Positions 1 through 5,799 of a stretch of 7,362 bases of DNA are shown in pieces. The DNA is taken from positions 1 to 7,362 of the forward strand of contig SKZP01000470.1 in the NCBI GenBank assembly GCA_007127275.1, written 5' to 3'. Origin of the DNA: Planctomycetota bacterium (GTDB lineage Bacteria; Planctomycetota; UBA8742; SKZP01). The notes below the pieces were generated by a model. It saw only the letters and a program-made list of their open reading frames with translations, was not told where the DNA came from and made no database searches. The position numbers were made by a program, and so were the translations under genes. Each line of letters starts with the position of its first letter. Position 1 is the first letter of the stretch.

Positions 1-279
1 TCGCCGACGGCTCCTGGCTGTCGTCGCAAACGGGCGGGGGCGGAGTTCCGCCCTGCATACGGTCGGTAGACGCTGGACGTTGTGGCCCAGCAAATTTCGA
101 CTGCCCCCGTCGCAGTGTTACCTCTCCCGCAGGCAGCAATGACGTGCTACGGTGCCGGTATCCGTATCACGTGTTGCGCCGGCCGGGAGTTGTTACCCCA
201 CGCGGGGTTGCCCCGTTTCGACCGGTCGAGCCGCTCCACCTTCCCGTCCCGTCCCAAGAGTTCGCGAGGATTCGACGCC
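1..279. other. Left-edge region without a supported gene
   Basis: No coding region here can be supported. The frame beginning at base 3 is open from the left edge to about 413, but it overlaps the DoxX-like gene out of frame and its translation is rich in Arg, Pro and Cys with no domain I recognise. In GC-rich DNA that is expected by chance. A C-terminal fragment of an upstream gene cannot be fully excluded. The stretch has two short GC hairpins: GGGCGG at 38-43 pairs with CCGCCC at 48-53 around a 4-base loop, and ACCCC at 195-199 pairs with GGGGT at 204-208. The first could be the end of an upstream transcript. The DoxX promoter should lie here, but I see no convincing -35/-10 pair. Confidence 0.5.
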
Positions 280-741
280 ATGTTCGCCATTTGGCTCCAT
301 ACCGTGGGTGCGCGCATCATCGCGCTGCCGTTTCGCATCGTCATCGGCCTCGTCTTCATTCACCAGGGCTACCTGAACATGGCCGGCGAGGCCGGCGGCG
401 CCATGCTGCTTGACCTCGGCCAATACAATCTCGGCGACTTCGGCACCACCGGCGTTGGCATGCTGCTGATCCTTGCGGGGATTGCCTCGGTCGCCGGCAT
501 CATTGTGCGGCCCATTGGGGCGGTACTCTTTGTCGTGGTGATCACGAACCTGTTCGCCGGGCTCGGGCAAGCCGAAGATTGGATGGCGGTGCTGCAGAAC
601 CGCATGTTGCTCGCGATGTGCTCGCTCGTGTTGTTCTTCCTCGGCTCCGGCATTTTCAGCTTCGACAGCCTGATCTTCCGAGGGGCACGCGACGCCGTGA
701 AGAAATCCGACGAAGAGGCGCTGAATAAGGCGAAGAAGTAG
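280..741 (+). CDS. DoxX-like small integral membrane protein, 153 aa
   Basis: This is a small inner-membrane protein of probable DoxX type. The frame is open from base 82, but I chose the ATG at 280. It has a GAGGA ribosome binding site at 266-270, 9 bases upstream, and the extra N-terminal 66 residues are Arg/Pro/Ser-rich and unlike a membrane protein. Four hydrophobic segments are visible at about residues 13-33, 57-76, 78-95 and 109-127. The first contains the pattern PFRIVIGLVFIHQGYLN, which fits the Arg...Gly...Phe...Gly spacing typical of DoxX TM1. A charged Lys/Glu tail follows from residue 134 (RGARDAVKK...KAKK). Length and topology match the family, which includes subunits of thiosulfate:quinone oxidoreductase and many members of unknown role. 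No oxidoreductase partner is nearby, so the substrate is unknown. The gene appears monocistronic, with a hairpin 45 bases after the stop. Other small four-helix families remain possible. Confidence 0.65.
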   Translation: MFAIWLHTVGARIIALPFRIVIGLVFIHQGYLNMAGEAGGAMLLDLGQYNLGDFGTTGVGMLLILAGIASVAGIIVRPIGAVLFVVVITNLFAGLGQAEDWMAVLQNRMLLAMCSLVLFFLGSGIFSFDSLIFRGARDAVKKSDEEALNKAKK

Positions 742-785
742 CGGCATCCACTGTACGACTGCGCTTGAGCGCGCGTGCATTCATC

Positions 786-830
786 AACATCCGGCGGGGT
801 TGCAAAGTCTTGTGAACCTCGCCGGATGTT
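786..830 (+). terminator. Long hairpin after the DoxX-like gene, probable terminator
   Basis: Bases 786-801 pair with 815-830 over 16 positions, 15 Watson-Crick plus one G-U (797 with 819). The 13-base loop 802-814 can close three more pairs (803-805 with 810-812). Only TTTG follows, so the U-tract is weak. The position, 45 bases after one stop and 74 before the next start, fits a terminator that isolates the two genes. It could also be a processing or mRNA-stability hairpin, and being nearly symmetric it could form on either strand. Confidence 0.6.
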
Positions 831-903
831 TGCTGCTACATGGTTAGTTCTTGGCCCGCGGGGCCGTCTCTGAATCCGATACGTTGTCCGAGGAGACCCG
901 ACC

Positions 904-1677
904 ATGGCGAAACGACACCTTCCTACGTGGCCACTGCTAAGCCTCGCCTTGCTCGCCGTCGGCGCCGCTGCGCCGATACAAAGCGCCCAGGCCGAAGAGT
1001 TGCCGCTGGCTGAGAATCCATTGGGCGGCTTCGACGCCGAAACAAGCCCCTTTGCACCCTCGGTTTCCTTCCTTGTCCCGGCAGAGCAAGAAAAGCCACA
1101 GCTGTCGTTGCAACGCTACGAAGACGAACCCGCCGAGCCGGTGATGCACATCATGCCGTGGACCTTTTTCGCGGTCACTGCCGCCGACGCCCCCTTTTCC
1201 AGCGGACTGGAAGGCGGGCTGCTCATTGAATTCGGCGCCGAGTTCGGCACGCCCATCTTTAACGTCGGCGGCTTCTTCCCCATGATTACCGTCGCGCCCG
1301 CGATCGGCGGCCAGCTCTACTCGGGAGAGAACCGCAATCACGGCGCCTTTCACTTTGGCGTCAACTCGTTGATGGGCTTCGCCGTCGCCAACCCGCGCGG
1401 CACCAACGTCTTTCAGTTCGGTCTCATGCTGCGTGGTGAGGTTGCCTTCAAGCGGCTGCGCTACGAGACCGGCGAGGACATCTTGGGCGTCGACGGTATT
1501 GGCTCCCTCTCCGCCGGTTTGTTCGTGCGCTACTCCTTCCTGCTCGGCTTCGATCTCGCCGGCTCCGCCGCGATGTTCATCCTCTACGACGTGACGGACG
1601 GTCGCCGCGAGTGGATGGTCGGCGTGGACCTCGGTGGCCTGATCATCGCCGCACTACTCGGCGCCTTAAGCGACTGA
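904..1677 (+). CDS. Secreted protein of unknown function, putative outer-membrane beta-barrel, 257 aa
   Basis: I do not recognise a named family. The start ATG at 904 has AGGAG at 891-895, 8 bases upstream. The N-terminus is a clear Sec signal peptide: basic MAKRH, a hydrophobic core at residues 11-23, and a likely cut after AQA at residue 30. Residues 31-80 are an acidic, proline-containing linker. From about 83 to the end the sequence is rich in Gly, Phe and aromatic residues, in short alternating hydrophobic stretches separated by Gly/Asp/Asn turns. Examples are GLEGGLLIEFGAEFG (101-115), AFHFGVNSLMGFAV (148-161), VFQFGLMLRGEVAF (169-182) and SAGLFVRYSFLLGFDL (203-218). This suggests about eight to ten beta strands of a small barrel, although the last residue is Asp, not the usual aromatic. 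The mature part has no cysteine. An inner-membrane or periplasmic protein is the alternative. Terminator-like hairpins flank it on both sides, so it is probably transcribed alone. Confidence 0.7.
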   Translation: MAKRHLPTWPLLSLALLAVGAAAPIQSAQAEELPLAENPLGGFDAETSPFAPSVSFLVPAEQEKPQLSLQRYEDEPAEPVMHIMPWTFFAVTAADAPFSSGLEGGLLIEFGAEFGTPIFNVGGFFPMITVAPAIGGQLYSGENRNHGAFHFGVNSLMGFAVANPRGTNVFQFGLMLRGEVAFKRLRYETGEDILGVDGIGSLSAGLFVRYSFLLGFDLAGSAAMFILYDVTDGRREWMVGVDLGGLIIAALLGALSD

Positions 1678-1709
1678 GGCGCAGGCAAAGTCGCATTGCG
1701 TTGACCCTC

Positions 1710-1737
1710 GCACCCACCGGTTCGCGCCGGTGGGTGC
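1710..1737 (+). terminator. Rho-independent-type terminator of the barrel-protein gene
   Basis: GCACCCACCGG at 1710-1720 pairs perfectly with CCGGTGGGTGC at 1727-1737, giving an 11-bp GC-rich stem with the 6-base loop TTCGCG. It begins 32 bases after the TGA stop, and TTCCATTT follows as a short, imperfect T-rich tail. Placement and stem strength make termination the most likely role. Confidence 0.75.
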
Positions 1738-1744
1738 TTCCATT

Positions 1745-1762
1745 TGGGGCACGCGTGCCCCA
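1745..1762. repeat. 18-bp perfect palindrome
   Basis: The sequence TGGGGCACGCGTGCCCCA equals its own reverse complement, with an MluI-like ACGCGT centre. It sits 8 bases after the terminator stem and outside any credible gene. It has no loop, so as RNA it would only fold with some centre pairs open. A dimeric DNA-binding site or part of a dispersed intergenic repeat is more likely. Only one copy is in this window. Confidence 0.6.
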
Positions 1763-2031
1763 CGTGCGCCGTTCAAAACCGCGGAGTCGCCGCTGCGGTG
1801 CACGACGTGGCGCAGGCCCAGCTCACCGACTTCCGCCTCGCGCAGCCTTCGCTCGTGACGCTCCACGTTCGGAACCAAGGAGCGGTCAGAAACTTGCTTC
1901 CGAGTTTGAGCTACTGCGCTCGGCTCAGCTTCGTTGTCGTCGGTTGCGCACCGTTCCAAGGCCGCGGCCAACTTGACGCGCGAGGCGCAGCATTGGCCAG
2001 GGAGGCCGCAGGAACGCAAGGATACTCTCTG
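1763..2031. other. Gene-free stretch, possible repeat or relic DNA
   Basis: No coding sequence can be supported here. Frames on both strands are open for 80-160 codons, but none has a good ribosome binding site, signal peptide or recognisable domain. Their compositions (Arg, Ala, Cys and Pro-rich) are those of GC-rich non-coding DNA. The segment lies between the palindrome at 1745-1762 and the hairpin block at 2032-2152, and it may belong to the same intergenic repeat or be a decayed gene. A genome-wide copy count would decide. Confidence 0.5.
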
Positions 2032-2152
2032 CCGTTTGCGTGACGAGAGGCGCGCAAACGGTGGGGAGCCCGCCCAGGGCGAGCCCCGGTCGTAGCCGGA
2101 AACGCGGAACCCCGAGGCGCGCGAGCGACACCTCGGGGCCATTGGTTTCCGG
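2032..2152. repeat. Cluster of three inverted repeats, possible dispersed palindromic element
   Basis: Three inverted repeats follow one another. (1) CCGTTTGCG at 2032-2040 pairs with CGCAAACGG at 2053-2061. (2) GGGG at 2063-2066 with CCCC at 2084-2087, and alternatively GCCC at 2068-2071 with GGGC at 2077-2080, form a weaker structure. (3) CCGGAAAC (2096-2103) with GTTTCCGG (2145-2152), and CCCCGAGG (2110-2117) with CCTCGGGG (2131-2138), share one centre at base 2124. They make a 57-bp interrupted palindrome with two symmetric 6-base unpaired gaps. The block starts 17 bases beyond the stop of the large minus-strand gene, so it could act as that gene's terminator, but no T-tract follows on that strand. 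The organisation resembles REP/BIME-type intergenic elements. That it is dispersed is an inference from structure. Confidence 0.6.
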
Positions 2153-2169
2153 ATGTGCCCAACGCCGGG

Positions 2170-5100
2170 CTACTGCCACGCGAAGGTGCGGCGGCGCAGC
2201 AGCGCGAGCAGCACGACCGCCGCGATCAACGCAAGCGGGGCGTGGGCACCGGCACCGGTGGCGCAACCGCCCATGAACTTCTGGATCCCGTCCGGATCCT
2301 CGAACGGGGCGTTGCCACGTACCGTAAAGCGGTAACTCGGCTGCTCGGGGTCGTCGCTCTCGACGGTGACGTCGAAGGAGAAGCGGTCCGGCGCATCCGG
2401 CGTCAGTGCCACCACGATTGGCGTCAGGCCGTCGATCGCGGGGACGTTGTTTGCCGGCAGCGCAAGCACCGTTGCGGCGACGTTGTCCGCCTCGGAGATC
2501 GTTACCGGCCACTCGACGGTCAGCGGCTCGGTGCCGCGGTTGCGAATCCAGTACACGACGACGGAGGCCTCGCCCGCCGGGCGCTCGCCGATGTCGTCGC
2601 TGCCTTCGTGGGGAACGAGCACGTTGCCGTGACGCTCGACCGCAATCGCCGGGCGCCCCGTGGCGACGCCTTCGCCGACGACGCGGATCCAGTAGCCGGG
2701 CAACATCGGCGAGTCGTTGGGCAGCGTCAGCGACATCTGCCAGGGGCCGTCTTCGAGAGGGGTCACCTCGATCTCGAAGCTGGTGGTTTCGCCGTAGGCG
2801 AGTTCGGACACACTCGGCTGCGCGGTGATCGTCACGTTGGCGTTTTCCGCCTCGCCGACTTCGAGATCGGCAAGGTTCAACTCCTCGACGCCGATGTTGC
2901 GCACGGTGAAGGAATAGGCTTGCGGATCGCCGGTGATTGCGAAGCCAACGTCGTGCGTCCCCCGTGAGGGAATGGTCCGCGTCGCGGGGCGCTCGATCTG
3001 CGGGCGCGACTGCGGAATCGTCGTCGCCCATCCCTCGACGTGCGCGATGTAACTCGGGCGCTGCGGGTCGTTGCTGCCGAGCGTGAGCGTGAAGGAAAAC
3101 GGCCCCGAGGGAACGGGTTCGAGCTCCAACACGAAGGTCGCCTCCTCGCTCGGCTCGAGCACGAGGCTCGTCGGCTGCATGGTCACCTCGGCGGTGACGT
3201 TTTCCGTGGCGGCCACTGCGACGCTCGGGTCGTCGAGTTCGAGGTCTTCGCCGCCGTCGTTGCGGATCGTGTACTCGATCGTTTGCGGCGCATACGACTG
3301 CAGGTAGCCGATGAAATGGGCATTGGCAGGAATCAACTCGCGATGCAGCGGGTCGATCAGCGTCAGGCTCGGCGTCGGCTCCGCTTCTCCTTCGATGGTG
3401 AACTCGAACGGTGCGTCGAGCAGCGCGTTGTGTCCGATGCGCACCTCCACCTCGAACTCGCCGGTTGAGTCGGGAATGATCAGCAGCTCGAAGGTCGTCG
3501 TCGCGGACGCGGCGATCGTGGTGCTCGGCTGTTGCGAGACAAGCACATCGGCGTTGTCGGTGTCGACGATTTCGATCGGCGGATCACCGGTCAACTCGAG
3601 CGGGCCACGCGCGGCGTTGGTGATCTGGTAGGAAAGCGTGAGCGTCTGGGTATCGGGAATCGTGCCGGCGTCGTCGGTATCCTCGAACTCGATTACGTGG
3701 CCGTCGCGGCGCAACTCGAAGCGCGGGCCGACGAAGATGAAGAAGGTCAGCGAATCCCGAGCCCCGTCCGTGTTTTCGGCGGTGATCGTGATCTCGTGGT
3801 GTGCGTTGTCGGTGAACGTGCCGCTTCCCGGCTGGAGGTCGGAAAACGGATCGGTGCTTGCCCCGGTGACCTCCCACTCGTTGGGATCGAAGTCGGCGAA
3901 TGCGGGGTCGAGGGTGGTTTCGACATCGACGTCGAGATTGTTCGGGTCGCTGACCGAAATCGCCACGTTGAGCTCGGCGAGGCTCGAGCCGGTGGCGACC
4001 TCGAAGGTGTCGTCTTCGGAGACCGGCGAGCCATCGTGCGTCACGGTCAACACCGGGGGTTGTGCGCCTGCGCCGAAGAGTTGCTCGGCGCCGACGTCGG
4101 TGACGAGGATTTCGTCGATCACATCGGCGTCTTGAAAGTCGACTTCCTCCCCGTCGTCGCCGTCGTCCCCGGCGACGCCGAGGATGCCGCCGGCCCCGCC
4201 GTCGACGACAAGGTCGAGGTTGGTTTCGTCGAGTTCGCTCTGATAGACGACGCGAATGATTCCGCCGCCCCCGCCGCCCCCACCGGCGGCGCCGCCATTG
4301 CCGCCGTCGCCGCCGCGCGCTTCGAGCGTCGGGTTGACCAGACGGAGGTGATAGCCGCCGATCAGGATTCCCCCGCCGGCGCCTCCGCCGCCACCGGTTT
4401 CGCCGTCATTGCCTTCGCTTCCGTTGGCGGTGATGGTTCCTTGAGTCATCGTCAGCAGCATGGCGCGCGCGTCGATCGCTGCGGCACCGGCCCCGCCCTC
4501 GGCGGTTCCCGGCACGCCGGTAACGCCCCCGCCGCCGCCCGAGCCGAGTTCGACGCCAAGTCCGCTCGCGGCGAACGCGTCATAGGCATTGCCGCCGGAG
4601 GCGGGAGGCTGTGGCCCCGCCGCGTCGCCGCCGTCGCCCCCTTCGCCGCCGTAGCCGCCGCCGCCGGCACCGGTAATCTGTGGCGGCGTGCCGCCGGTTG
4701 CGCCCGGCTCGCCGCCGCCGCCGGTGTTTCCATCATCCTCACCGTCTTCTTCGGCGTCGCCGCCTGCGTGTCCTTGCCCGTCGAGCCGAATGGTGCCGTC
4801 AACGAGGATGCGGGCGGCGCGAACCGTCAGCACGTCGCCAGGCGGGTCCAAGGTTACTTGGTCGCCGTCCTCGACTTCGAACCAGTCGTACTCGTGCACC
4901 TGCGTCGCGTCGATCGTCGGGCCATCGACCCCACTGATCCAACGGTTCGGAAAGGTCGCGTCGCGGTCGCTGTCGTCCACGGCGAAGCTCGCATCGCCGT
5001 AGAACATGTAGAACGTTGCCGTGTCGGTCGCATCGATGCTCGGTAGGTTGATCCAAAAGAGCGCCTCTTCCTCGACGTCGTCGAAGAACTCCAGAAAGTA

Positions 5101-5346
5101 GTCCAAGTCGAACGTCGCCGGATTCGTATCGCTCGAGAAGCGAATATCCAGCCCATCGCCGCGCACATTGCTGAAGTCGAAGTTTGCGTCGGTGAGCCGC
5201 AGGGGTACGGGGACGTTGCTCTGTGCGGTCGCCGAGGAATTCGTGGCGGTCAGCTCGCGAAAATATTCGAACGACTGCGCATAGGCATTCGCGCCGAGCC
5301 CTAGCAAGAGGGCAGCGCCGATCACGAACGTTGGAATCGGTTTCAT
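2170..5346 (-). CDS. Giant secreted surface protein: DUF2341-like + Gly-rich + four HYDIN/choice-of-anchor-D-like repeats + C-terminal sorting signal, 1058 aa
   Basis: This is an exported surface or extracellular protein of unknown role, probably structural or adhesive. I chose the ATG at 5346: AGGGGAG lies 7 bases upstream (5354-5360) and the signal peptide starts exactly there, while the frame extends only 21 unlikely residues further. Domains in order: signal peptide 1-23 (cut after AYA); DUF2341-like lectin-fold domain about 26-137, with the typical ...DATDTATFYMFYGDAS pattern; Gly/Asp-rich segment about 185-400; an Ig-like beta domain about 428-539; four repeats of about 115 residues (541-655, 657-774, 780-894, 897-1013) with choice-of-anchor-D features such as 'F.. 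I.N.G...L.L' and 'SNDP..PSY...V.G'; then a C-terminal signal with GGC (1026-1028), a hydrophobic helix (1036-1050) and RRR. Cys1028 is the only cysteine in the protein. The C-terminus resembles MYXO-CTERM-type anchors, which are processed at the cell surface. The mature protein is very acidic. No partner gene is adjacent. Confidence 0.85.
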   Translation of the reverse strand: MKPIPTFVIGAALLLGLGANAYAQSFEYFRELTATNSSATAQSNVPVPLRLTDANFDFSNVRGDGLDIRFSSDTNPATFDLDYFLEFFDDVEEEALFWINLPSIDATDTATFYMFYGDASFAVDDSDRDATFPNRWISGVDGPTIDATQVHEYDWFEVEDGDQVTLDPPGDVLTVRAARILVDGTIRLDGQGHAGGDAEEDGEDDGNTGGGGEPGATGGTPPQITGAGGGGYGGEGGDGGDAAGPQPPASGGNAYDAFAASGLGVELGSGGGGGVTGVPGTAEGGAGAAAIDARAMLLTMTQGTITANGSEGNDGETGGGGGAGGGILIGGYHLRLVNPTLEARGGDGGNGGAAGGGGGGGGIIRVVYQSELDETNLDLVVDGGAGGILGVAGDDGDDGEEVDFQDADVIDEILVTDVGAEQLFGAGAQPPVLTVTHDGSPVSEDDTFEVATGSSLAELNVAISVSDPNNLDVDVETTLDPAFADFDPNEWEVTGASTDPFSDLQPGSGTFTDNAHHEITITAENTDGARDSLTFFIFVGPRFELRRDGHVIEFEDTDDAGTIPDTQTLTLSYQITNAARGPLELTGDPPIEIVDTDNADVLVSQQPSTTIAASATTTFELLIIPDSTGEFEVEVRIGHNALLDAPFEFTIEGEAEPTPSLTLIDPLHRELIPANAHFIGYLQSYAPQTIEYTIRNDGGEDLELDDPSVAVAATENVTAEVTMQPTSLVLEPSEEATFVLELEPVPSGPFSFTLTLGSNDPQRPSYIAHVEGWATTIPQSRPQIERPATRTIPSRGTHDVGFAITGDPQAYSFTVRNIGVEELNLADLEVGEAENANVTITAQPSVSELAYGETTSFEIEVTPLEDGPWQMSLTLPNDSPMLPGYWIRVVGEGVATGRPAIAVERHGNVLVPHEGSDDIGERPAGEASVVVYWIRNRGTEPLTVEWPVTISEADNVAATVLALPANNVPAIDGLTPIVVALTPDAPDRFSFDVTVESDDPEQPSYRFTVRGNAPFEDPDGIQKFMGGCATGAGAHAPLALIAAVVLLALLRRRTFAWQ
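2308..3726 (-). repeat. Four tandem HYDIN/choice-of-anchor-D-like domains (residues 541-1013)
   Basis: Four units of about 115-118 residues lie end to end. Shared marks are a start of the type 'P.[FLI].[LV]', a middle 'Y.I.N.G...L.L' (TIRNDGGEDLEL in unit 2, TVRNIGVEELNL in unit 3, WIRNRGTEPLTV in unit 4), and an end 'SNDP..PSY...V.G' (GSNDPQRPSYIAHVEG, PNDSPMLPGYWIRVVGEG, ESDDPEQPSYRFTVRG). Unit 1 lacks the clear NDP end. The units have diverged in sequence, so this is an old duplication and not a recent tandem repeat. In related proteins such beta-sandwich modules act as stalks or spacers. Confidence 0.7.
4147..4794 (-). repeat. Low-complexity Gly-rich coding segment (about residues 185-400)
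   Basis: This part of the large gene encodes runs of Gly with interspersed Asp, Glu, Ala and Asn, including eight consecutive Gly at 355-362 just before IIRVVY. On the plus strand it reads as imperfect CCG/CCC/GCC triplet runs. Short ordered motifs (ILVDGTIRLDGQG, MLLTMTQGTITANGS, GGILIGGYHLRL, GGIIRVVYQ) alternate with the Gly runs. This looks like a repetitive beta-strand/loop pattern seen in large bacterial surface proteins, not pure disorder. Such DNA is prone to slippage, so copy number may vary between strains. Confidence 0.75.
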
Positions 5347-5630
5347 GGACTGACTCCCCTTCGGTGGAAGTACAGGATGCGACGCCGGAGAATGGGCGGA
5401 TGAAAACACACCCGGTGAACATGCACCCGGTGGGCGTTCACCTTGCAGCCCGACACACGGGTGAGGCTCGGCTCGCTGTATGCACTCTGTTAAGCCACTT
5501 GCGGGGACTGCCGTTCAAGCAAATTGTGTCTATCCGTAAGAGCCGCCAGCGAGCGCCACCGTTCGTGCCGCTTTGCTACCGGCGAGCGCCGGCTTGGCGT
5601 GGCGAGGGGCGCTTTCGCCGAAAACGGCCC
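5347..5630. other. Divergent intergenic region between giant protein and metal-binding lipoprotein
   Basis: No gene is supported here. Near the left end it holds the ribosome binding site of the minus-strand gene (5354-5360) and the dyad at 5414-5442. On the minus strand a TTGAAC, at about 5512-5517, is followed after 18 bases by CTTAAC, a poor match to a sigma-70 promoter that I would not rely on. Further right, a small hairpin CCGGC (5579-5583) / GCCGG (5588-5592) is present. A plus-strand frame crosses the region but has no ribosome binding site and overlaps the start of the giant-protein gene. Confidence 0.5.
5414..5442. promoter_or_regulatory. 29-bp interrupted palindrome, candidate operator upstream of the giant-protein gene
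   Basis: GGTGAAC (5414-5420) mirrors GTTCACC (5436-5442), and the central CACCCGGTG (5424-5432) is itself a palindrome about the same centre, base 5428. Eleven of 14 arm positions are complementary. A second CACCCGGTG at 5409-5417 lies 15 bases to the left. The dyad is 68-96 bases upstream of the giant-protein start, where a promoter or operator is expected. The other divergent gene starts about 360 bases away. No convincing -35/-10 pair could be assigned to the minus strand. Confidence 0.45.
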
Positions 5631-5658
5631 TTGACGCGTGCCGGGGAGGCGGTATGCT
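5631..5658 (+). promoter_or_regulatory. Sigma-70-like promoter of the metal-binding lipoprotein gene
   Basis: TTGACG at 5631-5636 and TATGCT at 5653-5658 are separated by 16 bases. The -35 matches five of six consensus positions and the -10 matches four of six. Transcription would start near 5665, about 135 bases before the ATG at 5800. This is the best promoter match in the window, but in GC-rich genomes such matches are not proof. Confidence 0.5.
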
Positions 5659-5664
5659 TTGACT

Positions 5665-5799
5665 CAACTGTTTGCCGGGGCTAACTTTGCTCCTGCGCCC
5701 ATTTCCGTAGCGCGCAATCCGAGTGGTTGCCAGCGAGTTTCTGAGGGCAAACTTTCCCTCGCTCGGTGTTGATTCCCCCGCTTGCGGGGAGGAAGAAGG
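5665..5799 (+). promoter_or_regulatory. Long 5' leader with a hairpin touching the ribosome binding site
   Basis: If the promoter is right, the transcript has an unusually long leader. Two mutually exclusive stems are possible upstream: AGCGAG (5732-5737) with CTCGCT (5758-5763), or GAGGG (5743-5747) with CCCTC (5756-5760). Next to the start, CCCCG (5776-5780) pairs with CGGGG (5785-5789) around a CTTG loop. This hides part of the ribosome binding site GGGGAGG (5786-5792). The layout would allow control of translation. I do not see the conserved core of the yybP-ykoY manganese riboswitch, and no AT-rich Zur/Mur-like operator stands out. Confidence 0.35.

Noticed and set aside
82..279. N-terminal extension of the DoxX-like protein
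   Set aside because: The 66 extra residues are Arg/Pro/Ser-rich with no conserved look, while the ATG at 280 has a good ribosome binding site and gives the normal family length.
1666..2142. 158-codon minus-strand frame and 99-codon plus-strand frame (1744-2043) in the intergenic region
   Set aside because: There is no ribosome binding site, the frames cross the terminator, palindrome or hairpin structures, and no recognisable motif is present. They may be relics but are not supported as genes.
2155..2967. 270-codon plus-strand frame
   Set aside because: It is antisense to the repeat region of the giant gene, has an Arg/Gly/Val/Asp composition typical of mirror frames, and shows no domain or translation signal.
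1925..3031. 368-codon minus-strand frame
   Set aside because: It overlaps the giant gene in another frame, is extremely Arg-rich, and runs on into the non-coding hairpin region.
4147..4794. CCG/CCC-rich plus-strand DNA as a possible CRISPR or satellite array
   Set aside because: There are no equal-length repeats with spacers. The pattern is the codon image of Gly runs in the minus-strand gene.
3532..5046. 504-codon open frame on the plus strand inside the giant-protein gene
   Set aside because: It lies fully antisense to a protein with a signal peptide, domains and a sorting signal. Its translation is biased in composition, it has no ribosome binding site, and it is explained by the GC-rich codon pattern.
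5347..5409. 21-residue N-terminal extension of the giant protein
   Set aside because: It would place a polar stretch before an otherwise perfect signal peptide, and the ribosome binding site at 5354-5360 points to the ATG at 5346.
5665..5799. Possible yybP-ykoY manganese riboswitch
   Set aside because: The conserved core sequences of that class are not seen; only generic stems are present.
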